A model generated the notes under the pieces. It was not told the origin of the DNA, searched no databases, and saw only the letters and a program-made list of their open reading frames with translations. This document shows positions 7,537 through 15,518 of a stretch of 50,410 bases of DNA, one piece after another (position 1 is the first letter of the stretch; each line of letters starts with the position of its first letter). The stretch covers positions 1 through 50,410 of the forward strand of contig JAOTVX010000025.1 in assembly GCA_029863175.1 (NCBI GenBank). Reading direction: 5' to 3'. The position numbers and the translations under genes were made by a program. The DNA is from Betaproteobacteria bacterium. Its GTDB lineage: Bacteria > Pseudomonadota > Gammaproteobacteria > Burkholderiales > SG8-41.

Positions 7537-8065
7537 GGAAATTCAATCCAGGCGCGATCCCAGTCCGCCGAGCCCGCGCGCCAGGGGTGCGGGAGTAGAA
7601 GAGGTCCCGGACCGCGCATAACTGGCCTTATGTTCACGCCGGCTTTGCCCTCCCCGGCATACGACCGCGGTCCGAGCGGGTCGTGAGCGGGATCGGCGGT
7701 CACACCGAGCAATCTATTCCACCCGCGAGAGCGCGGCAAGTGCTTTCCCGCAGCCCGGCTGTCTCGAGGGGTCTTTTTCCCGTACGGCAGGTCAGGCGAT
7801 GTCGGGAACCGCGTGATAGGTCAGCGGAAGACTGGCGTACAGCGGCAGCTCACGAGATCGACGGGCGAACTTCACTCGATGGGAAGCGGCGCCGACCGGT
7901 TTGGGTGCTCGAGAATGCGCCGGATGACTCCCCGATCCTCGATCAGCGCAATCACCCGCATTGGCCATTATCGAATCCGTGAATCGTGATGAATGCTTAC
8001 AGCCGCTGCGGCATCTGTTTGATTGGTGGTACTATTATTGGAAACGACTTGAAGGGTGAAGCGAG
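7537..8065. other. Intergenic stretch at an old rearrangement point
   Basis: No gene covers this stretch. The left end is the break of the methyltransferase remnant. Near the right end, on the minus strand, is a short piece resembling a transposase C-terminus (listed separately). A usable ribosome-binding sequence for the next plus-strand gene lies just before 8066. I see no clear promoter. Confidence 0.5.
7872..7967 (-). pseudogene. Possible transposase C-terminal remnant (IS91/Y2-like)
   Basis: A short minus-strand frame reads MRVIALIEDRGVIRRILEH, then PNRSAPLPIE and stop. The pattern M-R-V-I-A-x-I-x-D-x-x-V-I-R-R-I-L-x-H-L is familiar from the extreme C-terminus of transposases of the zinc-binding Y2/IS91-like type, just after a C-x-x-C-G-G block. 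Here the zinc block and all upstream sequence are missing, with an in-frame TAA a few codons upstream. The match is short, so the family call is provisional. Confidence 0.45.
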
Positions 8066-8434
8066 ATGCAGAATGTGCTAGGGATGATGCTGTGGGCAGC
8101 GCTCGCGGCAGCGGCGTTGGCCCAGGCGCCGGTTGGAGACCGGTCGGGCGCGGTGCAGCAGGCGCAGATTCGTGCGAGCGCCGCGTATAGCGAACTCCAG
8201 CAGGCGCAGTATGAGCTCAAACTGTCCGGGCAGGATTACGTCAACACCCAGGATGCGTATCGCGCGGCGCCGCAGCCGGCAGGGGACACAGCAGAGAACA
8301 TCAAGCGCGAACTGGACAAGACAAAGAAAGCGCTCGATGCGGCCAAGATCAAGGAAGCGCGCGCCCGTAAGGCCTACGACGACGCGCTCGACGCCGTGGA
8401 CAAGGCCTGGGGCAGGCCACCGAAGAACCGGTGA
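8066..8434 (+). CDS. Secreted helical protein of unknown function
   Basis: The protein is 122 residues. The first ~20 residues (MQNVLGMMLWAALAAAALAQ) form a signal peptide with likely cleavage after ALA. The mature part is highly charged and helical, with heptad-like stretches (QAQIRASAAYSELQQAQYEL, then ELDKTKKALDAAKIKEARA) ending in a basic tail. It is probably a periplasmic coiled-coil protein. I do not recognise a family. GAAGCGAG lies directly before the ATG. It stands alone between an intergenic graveyard and a convergent SDR gene, with no operon partner. Confidence 0.7.
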   Translation: MQNVLGMMLWAALAAAALAQAPVGDRSGAVQQAQIRASAAYSELQQAQYELKLSGQDYVNTQDAYRAAPQPAGDTAENIKRELDKTKKALDAAKIKEARARKAYDDALDAVDKAWGRPPKNR

Positions 8435-8497
8435 ACAGTGCACAGCGAACCGTAAACCGGTTATTGCCAGCCACCGATCACCGATTACCGTTCACGA

Positions 8498-9271
8498 TCA
8501 TTTGCGGGACCCGTTGCCGCCGTCGACCGACATAATCGCCCCCGAGACGTAGGACGCGCGGTCCGAGCAGAGGAACACGATCACGTCCGCGACCTCGCTC
8601 ACTGCGGCCGGCCGGCCGAACGGGAAAGTCTTGGTCAGCTCGCGCCAGCGCTCCGGATCGCCGAGCTCCTGCTTCGCTTGGTTGCGCCAGCGCATCACCC
8701 CGCGGTCGGTGGCGGTTGCGGAGGGATTCAGGCCGAGCACCCGCACGCCATGGTTCGGGCTTTCCGCGCCAAGCGCGCGCGAGAACGCCATCAGACCCGC
8801 GTTGGCCATGCTCCCCGCGAGGTAGCCGTTGGTGGGACGCTCGCCGGCACCGCCGATGATGTTGATGATGACGCCGCGCTTGCGCTCGCACATGGCGCGG
8901 TAGATTTCCCGCGACAGATTGATATAGCCAAAAACCTTGAGATCCCACGAAGCGCGCCATGCCTTCTCGTCGAGCGCGGTGAGCGTGCCCTGCGGAATCG
9001 CGCCGGCATTGTTGACGAGGATATCGACGTCCGTGCATTCGCGACTCAGCTTCGCCGCGTTCTCGCTCACGGCAAGGTCCACGGGGTGGCAGGTGACGTT
9101 GACATTGTAGGCGGAAATGATCTTGTTGCGCGCGGCTTCCAGGTCCGTGGCGTTGCGCGAGGCGAGATGCAGATTGCAACCCTCCGCCGCCAGCCCCTGG
9201 GCTGCGCCGAAACCGATGCCGCGCGAGGCGCCGGTGATCAATGCGGTACGACCGGATAAATTGAGGTCCAT
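8498..9271 (-). CDS. SDR-fold protein with an incomplete catalytic motif
   Basis: The protein is 257 residues, the length of a classical short-chain dehydrogenase. The nucleotide-binding GASRGIGFG (residues ~14-22), LVNNAGA and the C-terminal VSGAIMSVDGGNG are intact. The active-site segment is unusual: NIIGGAGERPTNGYLAGSMANAGL. The catalytic Tyr is there, but the lysine of Y-x-x-x-K is serine, and the usual Ser in the N-I-S-S block is replaced. Related SDRs with Y-x-A-G-S occur in proteobacteria, so this may be a divergent clade rather than decay. The substrate is unknown. It is transcribed alone on the minus strand. Confidence 0.85.
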   Translation of the reverse strand: MDLNLSGRTALITGASRGIGFGAAQGLAAEGCNLHLASRNATDLEAARNKIISAYNVNVTCHPVDLAVSENAAKLSRECTDVDILVNNAGAIPQGTLTALDEKAWRASWDLKVFGYINLSREIYRAMCERKRGVIINIIGGAGERPTNGYLAGSMANAGLMAFSRALGAESPNHGVRVLGLNPSATATDRGVMRWRNQAKQELGDPERWRELTKTFPFGRPAAVSEVADVIVFLCSDRASYVSGAIMSVDGGNGSRK

Positions 9272-9342
9272 GATTTCGCTCTTTGTGGTGGGGAAAAATG
9301 CCGGGACGGGACCCGACGCTGCGGTACTGTACCCGACCGGCT

Positions 9343-9612
9343 ATTCTTACCTACGTGGTGGATCTCTACAGGCGCGTGGCCCGGGTTCAGAAGAATCCGC
9401 TCAACCCAGCTCTCTACATTTCGCGGTCGATTAGAGAGTTCTGGCGCAGGTAGCACATAACCCTCTCCTCGTGGTTTCGCGACTACGTCTATATCCCGCT
9501 GGGCGGCAACCGCAAGTGGCCGCTTCGCACCAACTTGAACCTTCTCATCGTCTTCACCCTCTGCGGGATGTGGCATGGCGCCAGCTCGAACTTTATCCTG
9601 TGGGGGGTTCGC
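9343..9612 (+). pseudogene. MBOAT O-acyltransferase (AlgI-like) remnant, internally deleted
   Basis: In one frame the stretch encodes TYVVDLYRRVARVQKNPLN, an N-terminal-half block of AlgI-type proteins. It continues directly into YISRSIREFWRR, then an in-frame TAG (9451-9453) where the family has Trp, then [20 protein letters not shown] and [15 protein letters not shown], which belong to the C-terminal half. The middle of the protein is therefore deleted, a nonsense codon has appeared in the FWRRW-H block, and the frame degrades after LWG. MBOAT proteins O-acylate exopolysaccharides; this copy is dead. Confidence 0.85.
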
Positions 9613-9640
9613 CGTCATGAACTCCGACATGGGTCGATCC

Positions 9641-10732
9641 TCAGTACACGTCCCAGTCGTATGGTGTGATAAACCAAGAACGAGCATCGGGCAAAGGGGT
9701 CTTGCCATTCATGCGAGCCGGACACGTTCCGATCAGCGGCATTCGCCAGGGAACGATCGATTTCGGCACCGATAAGAATCCAGCCTGGCGAATGGCTCGA
9801 CGTTCGGGTCCCGACGGAACGGAAACGAATGCGGCGACCAAGCGAGGCGACTCTGACCCCGCCTCGCGCAACGCGGTCGCCACCGCCATTCTCAGCATTT
9901 CTTCATTCCCTGGGTGAAGCCAGAAGTCGCAGACGACCAACGCCGGAACGCCTTTTACCTTGGTTGCTCGAGTAATGCAGTAACCAACAAGCTCGTCTCG
10001 CGATCGAACGCCCCACATTCGATACTCGGCATCGGGCCGATCCTTGTATCGCCAATTCAAGCGTGCCGCGCTGCGTGCGCCGCGCACAGCCGCTTGACCT
10101 CGATACGGATATTCGAAAAAATCGTCCCACTGCGCCCCGAAAGATTCGATGGGCTCAACAGCCAATCGGCTCAGTTTTGGAAAGCTCGAGACATAGGGCC
10201 AAATCCGCCACGTCGGGCGTACCCAGAGTCCGACGTCACCTTGATCCCGCATGCCGAGCTTGACGAATCCGGGCGTCGAGTACCGATTCGGTACGCTATA
10301 TGCGTATTCGATACCAGCGAATTTCAACAACGCCATCCCCAAGCGGGTCATCGTCTCGAAGATCCCACGGCGCCTGATCTCCTGGCACACGTAGAGCCGC
10401 ACGAAGAGAAATGCGGGGACTAATTCTGGTCCCGAATGAAGCAGCTTCGGATAGAAGGTGAAATAGCCCAGAATGCGATCCGTGTCTCGGCCCCGGGCCA
10501 AGACCATGAAACCCGGTCCATCGGGGTTAGCGTCCAACAACCACGCGATCGCTTGCCGCGACCACGGCTCATCGACATCCTCTGCGCTTCGGGTCAGTTG
10601 CTCGATTGCGGCGTAATCGGCAGGGGTCGCAAGAGCAAAACGGATGTCTTCCCGATGATGGTCACGCGCAATGTCGTCGAACGCCGAGAAACTAACGGTG
10701 GTATGCGCAGTCTTACCCGGCATATTCGCCAT
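9641..10732 (-). CDS. GNAT-like acyltransferase in a surface-polysaccharide context
   Basis: The protein is about 363 residues from ATG 10732. The first half has GNAT-like features: an N-terminal [28 protein letters not shown], then [20 protein letters not shown] resembling the acetyl-CoA loop (R-R-x-G), and [17 protein letters not shown], the N-x-x-S/T-x-x-x-F-x-x-x-GF pattern. A second half of similar size may be another GNAT-type lobe (ELVGYCITR and following). No catalytic base is obvious. ATGs at 10804 and 10723 are in frame; 10804 would leave only 6 bases to the divergent deacetylase gene, so 10732 or 10723 is more likely. Proteins of this kind often accompany exopolysaccharide and deacetylase genes. 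Confidence 0.6.
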   Translation of the reverse strand: MANMPGKTAHTTVSFSAFDDIARDHHREDIRFALATPADYAAIEQLTRSAEDVDEPWSRQAIAWLLDANPDGPGFMVLARGRDTDRILGYFTFYPKLLHSGPELVPAFLFVRLYVCQEIRRRGIFETMTRLGMALLKFAGIEYAYSVPNRYSTPGFVKLGMRDQGDVGLWVRPTWRIWPYVSSFPKLSRLAVEPIESFGAQWDDFFEYPYRGQAAVRGARSAARLNWRYKDRPDAEYRMWGVRSRDELVGYCITRATKVKGVPALVVCDFWLHPGNEEMLRMAVATALREAGSESPRLVAAFVSVPSGPERRAIRQAGFLSVPKSIVPWRMPLIGTCPARMNGKTPLPDARSWFITPYDWDVY

Positions 10733-10810
10733 GCATCGAGATCCAATTTCACCGAAGACGCAATCGGATCTTGCTACAATCCGAGCCTCACGGAACTCTA
10801 GCATAGCGAT

Positions 10811-11749
10811 ATGGACAGAGGCATCTTCATCTTTTCTCTAGACTGCGAGGGAAAGTGGGGTATGGCTGATGCCCTCGAGCGCGACCCACACACTTGGCTC
10901 ACGACGTCGGATCTGACTGCTGTCTACCGGAAGCTGATCGACGTTTTCGATCGGTTCGACATTCCAGCGACCTGGGCATTCGTCGCTGCCTTCGCCCATC
11001 GCGAGGAAGAGGTTCGCGACTGTCCCTATCTCGTCGAGAACCCGCTACTGTGGCGAGACGGAGATTGGACGGCCAGCTTTCGGGCGGCGCTCCAGTCTGG
11101 AAACGCGGACGGGTGGATGTGTCCGGCGGCACTCGAGATTGTTGCGTCATCGGGCCGTCATGAGATCGCCAGCCATGGATTCTCACATGTTCCGCTAGCA
11201 GAGAATTTGATCGAAGCCCAGGTGTTCGATCGGGAGATGATCGAGCTTTCCCAGTTTTGGGGTCGCCGGGGCGTGCGACCGACGACGTTCGTCTTTCCTC
11301 GCAATCAACCCGGCTATCTCGAGCGACTGGGGTCCGCGGGATTCGAGGCCTATCGACCGCCGGCCAAGCTAGAGCGCCAGCGAAATCAAATCGCGCGGCT
11401 TTGTAGACTGGCAGGGGAGTTCAACGTACTCGAGAAACCGGAAAATCATGGCCGGTCAGGAACGCCTGGCACGCTGCCACCGGCAATCTTGTTGAATCAC
11501 CGCGCCGGTGGGCGGCGTTTCGTGCCAATGAAGATAACTTTGGAAAGAGTACGCCGGCTCTTGGACAACGCCATCACGACCCGCCGGGTTGTTCATTTGT
11601 ATTCCCATCCGCACAATTTTCTAACGGGCGACCACCAACTTGAACTGCTCTGCGCGACCCTGCAGCTCGTGTCGGAGCGTGTGAAGCAAGCCCGGATGCG
11701 TGTAATGACCCAAGCTACATACGCGCGCGACGTTCTCGGGTCGGCTTAG
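10811..11749 (+). CDS. Polysaccharide deacetylase family (NodB-like) protein
   Basis: The protein is 312 residues. The NodB-fold motifs are visible in order: FSLDCEGKWG (first metal/base motif, D-C where many have D-D), HEIASHGFSH (H-x-x-x-x-H metal-binding pair) and TTFVFPRNQPG (the R-x-P-x-x-like motif 3), with HLYSHPHNF near the C-terminus as the late His motif. Such enzymes remove N-acetyl groups from sugar polymers using a divalent metal. No signal peptide is seen, so it would act in the cytoplasm, as deacetylases in lipid-linked sugar pathways do. It is divergent from the GNAT-like gene. Confidence 0.8.
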   Translation: MDRGIFIFSLDCEGKWGMADALERDPHTWLTTSDLTAVYRKLIDVFDRFDIPATWAFVAAFAHREEEVRDCPYLVENPLLWRDGDWTASFRAALQSGNADGWMCPAALEIVASSGRHEIASHGFSHVPLAENLIEAQVFDREMIELSQFWGRRGVRPTTFVFPRNQPGYLERLGSAGFEAYRPPAKLERQRNQIARLCRLAGEFNVLEKPENHGRSGTPGTLPPAILLNHRAGGRRFVPMKITLERVRRLLDNAITTRRVVHLYSHPHNFLTGDHQLELLCATLQLVSERVKQARMRVMTQATYARDVLGSA

Positions 11750-11803
11750 GGCTTACTGCAGCGGGAGTGGGGATTTGAGCCATGTATTCAGGCGAGCGGG
11801 TGG

Positions 11804-11908
11804 CGCAATCGCCCGTATCGGCACGCCGCGAACACGATCTACGTGGTCATGAAAGGTCACGGCAGCTCGAAGATCGGCGATCAGACGTTCAAGTGGAAAA
11901 AATGGTGA
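11804..11908 (+). pseudogene. Cupin-domain remnant (gentisate dioxygenase-like)
   Basis: A 34-codon frame reads RNRPYRHAANTIYVVMKGHG and then SSKIGDQTFKW before a TGA. R-H-x-A-N-T-I-Y-V-V-M-x-G-x-G followed by I-G-D-x-T-F-x-W is the first half of a C-terminal cupin barrel as found in gentisate/salicylate 1,2-dioxygenase-like proteins. Nothing before or after belongs to such a gene. The end runs into repeats of AAATGGTGATG. Confidence 0.6.
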
Positions 11909-11910
11909 TG

Positions 11911-11984
11911 GGAAATGGTGATGGTTACCGGTGATCTGCAACAGTTAATGTGGTTTTCGTCACCCGTGCGCATCACCATTTTCC
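11911..11984. repeat. Inverted repeat with short direct repeats
   Basis: GGAAATGGTGATG (11911-11923) is the reverse complement, with one base inserted, of CATCACCATTTTCC (11971-11984). A further direct copy of AAATGGTGATGG begins at 11900. The two arms flank about 47 bases upstream of the dehydratase gene. This could be a small mobile-element footprint or a regulatory hairpin; it is not a standard terminator. Confidence 0.45.
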
Positions 11985-12063
11985 GGCGCCCGTATTCATC
12001 ACTTCCTCGACCTCCTCGGCGTTCGGCCGCAGAAAACATTCTGGATACACATACAAGCTCCTT

Positions 12064-13221
12064 ATGAAAATCACCGCCGTCAAGCACTACACGCTGCACC
12101 CGGGCTGGCGCAAGAACCTGATCTTCGTCAAAGTCGAGACCGACGAAGGCATACACGGCTGGGGTGAAGCGTATTCACAATACGACCGAGACTCGGCGGT
12201 CGTGGCGCAGCTCGAGGGCCTGGGCCGCTACGTGGTCGGCCGCAGCCCGTTCGACATCAAGCATTTCACCCAGATCGCGTTCGACGATTACGCGGCGCGC
12301 CGCGGGTCGATGGAGTTGTTCTGCGCGATCAGCGGCATCGAGCAAGCGCTGTGGGACATCGCCGGCAAGGCCTGCAAGCAGCCGGTCTACAACCTGCTGG
12401 GCGGGCGCTGCCGCGACAAGGTGCGCGTCTACGCGAACGGGTGGAGCTATGGGCTGAAGGCGCCGGATGACTACGCGCGCGCTGCGGAAAAGGTTGTGGC
12501 CCAGGGCTGGACTGCACTGAAGTTCGACCCGCTGCCATCGCCGTGGCGCACGTTCATACCGAAGGAGCACGAAGAGCGCGCTGTACGCGTAGTGAAAGCC
12601 GTGCGCGATGCAATCGGCCCGGACGTCGACATACTGATCGACCAGCACCGCCGGATCGCGCCGATGCACGCGATCCGGCTCGACCAGCGGCTCGCAGAGT
12701 TCAGGCTTTACTGGATGGAGGAATCGTGCGCGGCGGAGTACCCGGATGAGCTGGCCCTGATCCGGCGCCAGATCGGTATTCCCGTCGTGATTGGCGAGGC
12801 GACCTACACGAAGACCGGGTTCAGGCCGTTACTCGAGAAGCGCGCCGCGGACATTCTCAATCCCGATGTCGCGTGCGTGGGCGGGATACTGGAGCTGAAG
12901 GAGATCGCCGCCATGGCCGAGCCGTTCCTGGTCGCGGTGTCACCGCACAACTACAACTCCACGGTAGTGGCGTTGGCCGCGACGGTGCACGCCTCGGCGA
13001 CGATGCCCAATTTCATCATCACGGAGTACTTCTTGCCGCTGGTGGACTTCGGTGACAAGGTGTGCCGCAACCCGCTCAGGCCGAAAAACGGCTACATCGA
13101 CCTTCCCTCGGCGCCGGGTCTGGGCGTCGACATCGACGAGGCCGCGCTGTTGAAGTATCCCGGCAAACCCTACGCGCCGCGCGCGCTGCGCCACCCGAGC
13201 GACGAGCCGGGCGGCATCTAA
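12064..13221 (+). CDS. Enolase-superfamily sugar-acid dehydratase (mandelate racemase/DgoD-like)
   Basis: The protein is 385 residues. An N-terminal capping domain (MKITAVKHYTLHPGWRKNLI, EGIHGWGEAYSQ) precedes the barrel. Likely catalytic features are ALKFDPLPSP (after strand 2), metal ligands in DVDILIDQHRR, YWMEESCAAE and VVIGEATYT, and the late His in VSPHNYNSTVV. The layout matches acid-sugar dehydratases such as galactonate dehydratase, which abstract the proton alpha to the carboxylate and expel water. The substrate cannot be assigned. The frame is open upstream, but MKITAV at 12064 is the family start. It is convergent with the CapA-like gene, 7 bases apart. Confidence 0.85.
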   Translation: MKITAVKHYTLHPGWRKNLIFVKVETDEGIHGWGEAYSQYDRDSAVVAQLEGLGRYVVGRSPFDIKHFTQIAFDDYAARRGSMELFCAISGIEQALWDIAGKACKQPVYNLLGGRCRDKVRVYANGWSYGLKAPDDYARAAEKVVAQGWTALKFDPLPSPWRTFIPKEHEERAVRVVKAVRDAIGPDVDILIDQHRRIAPMHAIRLDQRLAEFRLYWMEESCAAEYPDELALIRRQIGIPVVIGEATYTKTGFRPLLEKRAADILNPDVACVGGILELKEIAAMAEPFLVAVSPHNYNSTVVALAATVHASATMPNFIITEYFLPLVDFGDKVCRNPLRPKNGYIDLPSAPGLGVDIDEAALLKYPGKPYAPRALRHPSDEPGGI

Positions 13222-13228
13222 CGGCGCC

Positions 13229-14272
13229 TTACTCTATCGGCGTGACGACGAGCTCGCGGCCCTCCCGCTGCAGCCGCGCCCGGAATTGCGCGCTGCGCGC
13301 AGCCAGATCATCAATGGCCTCCTGTTCCCGGTCCAGGTCGCAGAAGTAAGTCTCATTGGCATCGTTGTGCCGGACGAGGCGAAACGCAGTTCTCACGGGA
13401 GCCGTTCCCTCAACGGTGACGTGCGCCAGCATGCCGACCCAGTCGCCGTGCTTGCGCCCGCCGTGCCCGGTGTGGAACGAGAAGTTGCCGAGCCCATAGA
13501 ACACCGGCTTGCCACGGTAGATCTCGACCGGCAGCGAGACATGAGGGCCATGTCCGATGACCACGTCGGCGCCCGCATCGATTGCCGCGTGCGCGATTTC
13601 GGTCATGTATTGCAAAACGTCACCGTGCAGACCCCAATGGTGCGAGGCGACGACGATATCGGTCGTGCGCCTTAGCGCCGAGATTTCCTCTTGGTACTGC
13701 GCAAGATAGACGGGATCAGTCCACGTCACGATCACAGGCGGCACGCCGGGGCGGTTGGCGGGTGGTATTTCCGGCCGCGTCTTGTGCAGGGGCAGCTGAT
13801 AGGCGGTATGGCCGCGTAAAGCCGCTACGCCCGGCGAGCGCTCGCCGGCCTCGTGATTGGTCGGCCAATAGACCGAGGTTCGCTGCAGGAATCCGACGCG
13901 CACTCCGTTGCGCTCGACCACGGCCGGTGCGCGTGCCTGCGCGCGGTTGGCACCGGCTCCCGTGTGCCGAACTCCGAGTCGGTCGAGTTCCGCCAGCGAA
14001 GAGCCAATGGCCTCGGCGCCGTAGGTAACGTTGTTGGCTGCGCCTATCGCGTGATAGCCGGCCAGGGTGAGCGCGCGCCCGGCCGCAGGGGCGGCATAAA
14101 ACCCCTCGTCCAGCACGGAGCGCTCGGCCGCCGTTGCGTAGAGACAACATTCGAGATTACCGAAAAGCACGTCAGCGCCGCGCAAGACGTCCACTACCCG
14201 CGCAAAAGGCGCGGCCGGGTCCGTGACATTCATGAGATTTACGTCACCTGTGAAGAACAGGGTTCGCTGCAT
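13229..14272 (-). CDS. CapA-family (calcineurin-like phosphoesterase fold) protein
   Basis: The protein is 347 residues. The CapA/PgsA-type motifs are in order: FFTGDVNLM at the N-terminus, VLFGNLECCL, GAANNVTYGAEA, IVVASHHWGLH, VIGHGPHVSLPVEIY and YGLGNFSFHTG. These match the metal-binding signature of the family linked to poly-gamma-glutamate capsule synthesis (D, N-E, N, H, G-H-x-P-H). Many family members occur outside capsule clusters and have no known substrate. No signal peptide or membrane anchor is visible, unlike classical CapA. It is divergent from the UspA gene. Confidence 0.85.
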   Translation of the reverse strand: MQRTLFFTGDVNLMNVTDPAAPFARVVDVLRGADVLFGNLECCLYATAAERSVLDEGFYAAPAAGRALTLAGYHAIGAANNVTYGAEAIGSSLAELDRLGVRHTGAGANRAQARAPAVVERNGVRVGFLQRTSVYWPTNHEAGERSPGVAALRGHTAYQLPLHKTRPEIPPANRPGVPPVIVTWTDPVYLAQYQEEISALRRTTDIVVASHHWGLHGDVLQYMTEIAHAAIDAGADVVIGHGPHVSLPVEIYRGKPVFYGLGNFSFHTGHGGRKHGDWVGMLAHVTVEGTAPVRTAFRLVRHNDANETYFCDLDREQEAIDDLAARSAQFRARLQREGRELVVTPIE

Positions 14273-14441
14273 GGGTTTCCGTCAGAGTGTGATGCGCGTT
14301 ATGCGTACCGGATGCCCGATTATATCGGCCAGCACGCTGCCGCGCGCTCTTGACAGCTACCCGGAGGAGCGACAAGCTTTGCGCGCGGAGCAGATAAACG
14401 AGCGGAGTGCGAAACAGCACCCCTTAAACATGGAGCTGTAG

Positions 14442-14882
14442 ATGTTCACAAACATCCTGATTCCGACCGACGGTTCCGACTCGTCGCAGCGCACGGTTCG
14501 CACGGCCATTCAGCTCGCCAAGACGCACCAGGCGCGGATCACCGGCATTCACGTGATTCCCGACTATCACCTCCTGATCGCCTATGAAGGCGCGTTCGAC
14601 CCCGTGACCGAGGAGCGAATCGAGCAGGAGGCCAAGGAACGCGCCGAAAAATACCTCGCATTCGTACGTAACGCGGCCGGGGAAGCGGGCGTTGCTTGTG
14701 ACACGATCTGCGAGACGAGCGATCATCCGTACGATGCGATCATCAAGACCGCGGACGCGCGCAAATGCGATCTCATCGTGATGACTTCGCACGGACGCAA
14801 AGGACTTGCGGCCGTCCTTCTGGGCAGCGAAACGCGTAAGGTCCTCACGCACGCGAAGATTCCCGTTCTCGTCGTGCGCTAA
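14442..14882 (+). CDS. Universal stress protein, UspA family
   Basis: The protein is 146 residues, one Usp domain. It starts FTNILIPTDGSDSSQRTVRTA and ends with the nucleotide-binding segment MTSHGRKGLAAVLLGSETRKVL, the G-x2-G-x9-G-S/T pattern of ATP-binding Usp proteins, then IPVLVVR. GGAGCTG precedes the ATG at short spacing. It probably acts as a small cytoplasmic stress or metabolic-state protein. A second Usp of a different subtype lies at 24896, so the C1 island is bracketed by two Usp genes. Confidence 0.95.
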   Translation: MFTNILIPTDGSDSSQRTVRTAIQLAKTHQARITGIHVIPDYHLLIAYEGAFDPVTEERIEQEAKERAEKYLAFVRNAAGEAGVACDTICETSDHPYDAIIKTADARKCDLIVMTSHGRKGLAAVLLGSETRKVLTHAKIPVLVVR

Positions 14883-14986
14883 TCGCGGCGCTGGCCCCGG
14901 CTCGACGCTAACCAACTGAAACGTAAGTTGTTTTAGATCACGGGGAGCGAATGGCCAGGGTTTTGATGCGTCGCACCAGAAACCGC

Positions 14987-15014
14987 TTGCATTTTTCTTA
15001 GTTGCGGGGATAAT
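14987..15014 (+). promoter_or_regulatory. Sigma-70-type promoter for a predicted sRNA
   Basis: TTGCAT at 14987-14992 and GATAAT at 15009-15014 are separated by 16 bases. The predicted start point is about 15020, leading into a structured segment with an intrinsic terminator and no ORF. The match is by eye. Confidence 0.6.
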
Positions 15015-15019
15015 TGGAG

Positions 15020-15110
15020 GGTGTCTGCACCGCAATGGTGCGGCACACTCCTCCAAAACCTCCTCCTTTGGTGGAACTTCAAGCGCAACCTCACTGGTTG
15101 CGCTTTTTTT
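15020..15110 (+). ncRNA. Predicted ~90-nt small RNA with CCUCC motifs
   Basis: Between a sigma-70-like promoter and an intrinsic terminator lies a segment that folds well and has no ORF. GTGT (15021-15024) pairs with ACAC (15045-15048), extendable outward through GGAGG/CCTCC with one bulge. Inside it, GCACC (15027-15031) pairs with GGTGC (15037-15041) around a 5-base loop. A single-stranded A-rich linker then carries CCTCCTCC (15059-15066), which could pair with Shine-Dalgarno sequences. The terminator stem follows. I cannot assign an Rfam family. It lies between uspA and the sucC operon and could regulate either or act in trans. Confidence 0.6.
15081..15110 (+). terminator. Intrinsic terminator of the predicted sRNA
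   Basis: AGCGCAACC (15082-15090) pairs perfectly with GGTTGCGCT (15096-15104) around the loop TCACT and is followed by an uninterrupted run of T. It is the clearest Rho-independent terminator in the window. Confidence 0.9.
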
Positions 15111-15418
15111 GGTGTTTTCGGGCCGAATCCTCGCGTTTTGCCAGCCACAGGTCATCCTCGATTCAGTTCTTGGTGCAATGCCAGAGAATCCCGGTAGATG
15201 GCGCGAGAGAATGTCGCTCGACTCAAGCTGATGGTCGCGGCAAATCGATGGCAGCCGATGCAGCTCGCACGGCCGCGCAATTCGTACGGGCCTCGGTGCC
15301 GCGCACCGGATGTCCTAACCGTGCTGTTATACTGCTCTCGCCTGTTCGTTTCCTGTTTCCACGCGCGCGACGTCGTGGCAGGCGCGGTATCTGAGCGTTC
15401 GCGCGCGAGTCCGGATTA

Positions 15419-15432
15419 TTGACGGTGGTCAA
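15419..15432. promoter_or_regulatory. FNR/CRP-type operator upstream of sucC
   Basis: This is a perfect palindrome, TTGAC-GGTG-GTCAA, 87 bases before the sucC start. It has the same half-sites and spacing as the sites before tctC and oxc. A -10 at the matching distance (15454-15460, GAGATTC) is weak. It is predicted to be bound by the Crp/Fnr-family protein encoded at 28664-29272. Confidence 0.65.
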
Positions 15433-15518
15433 GGCCGATGTGTGGTCGGCTGTGAGATTCTCTCCCCCTTCCGCGCCGGGATCCGCAGCGGCCCGCTGCG
15501 GAACGACTCAGGTCAGCA

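Noticed and set aside
7683..7982. 99-codon plus-strand ORF in the 7.5-8.1 kb gap
   Set aside because: No ribosome-binding sequence or family features, and it overlaps the transposase-like remnant on the other strand.
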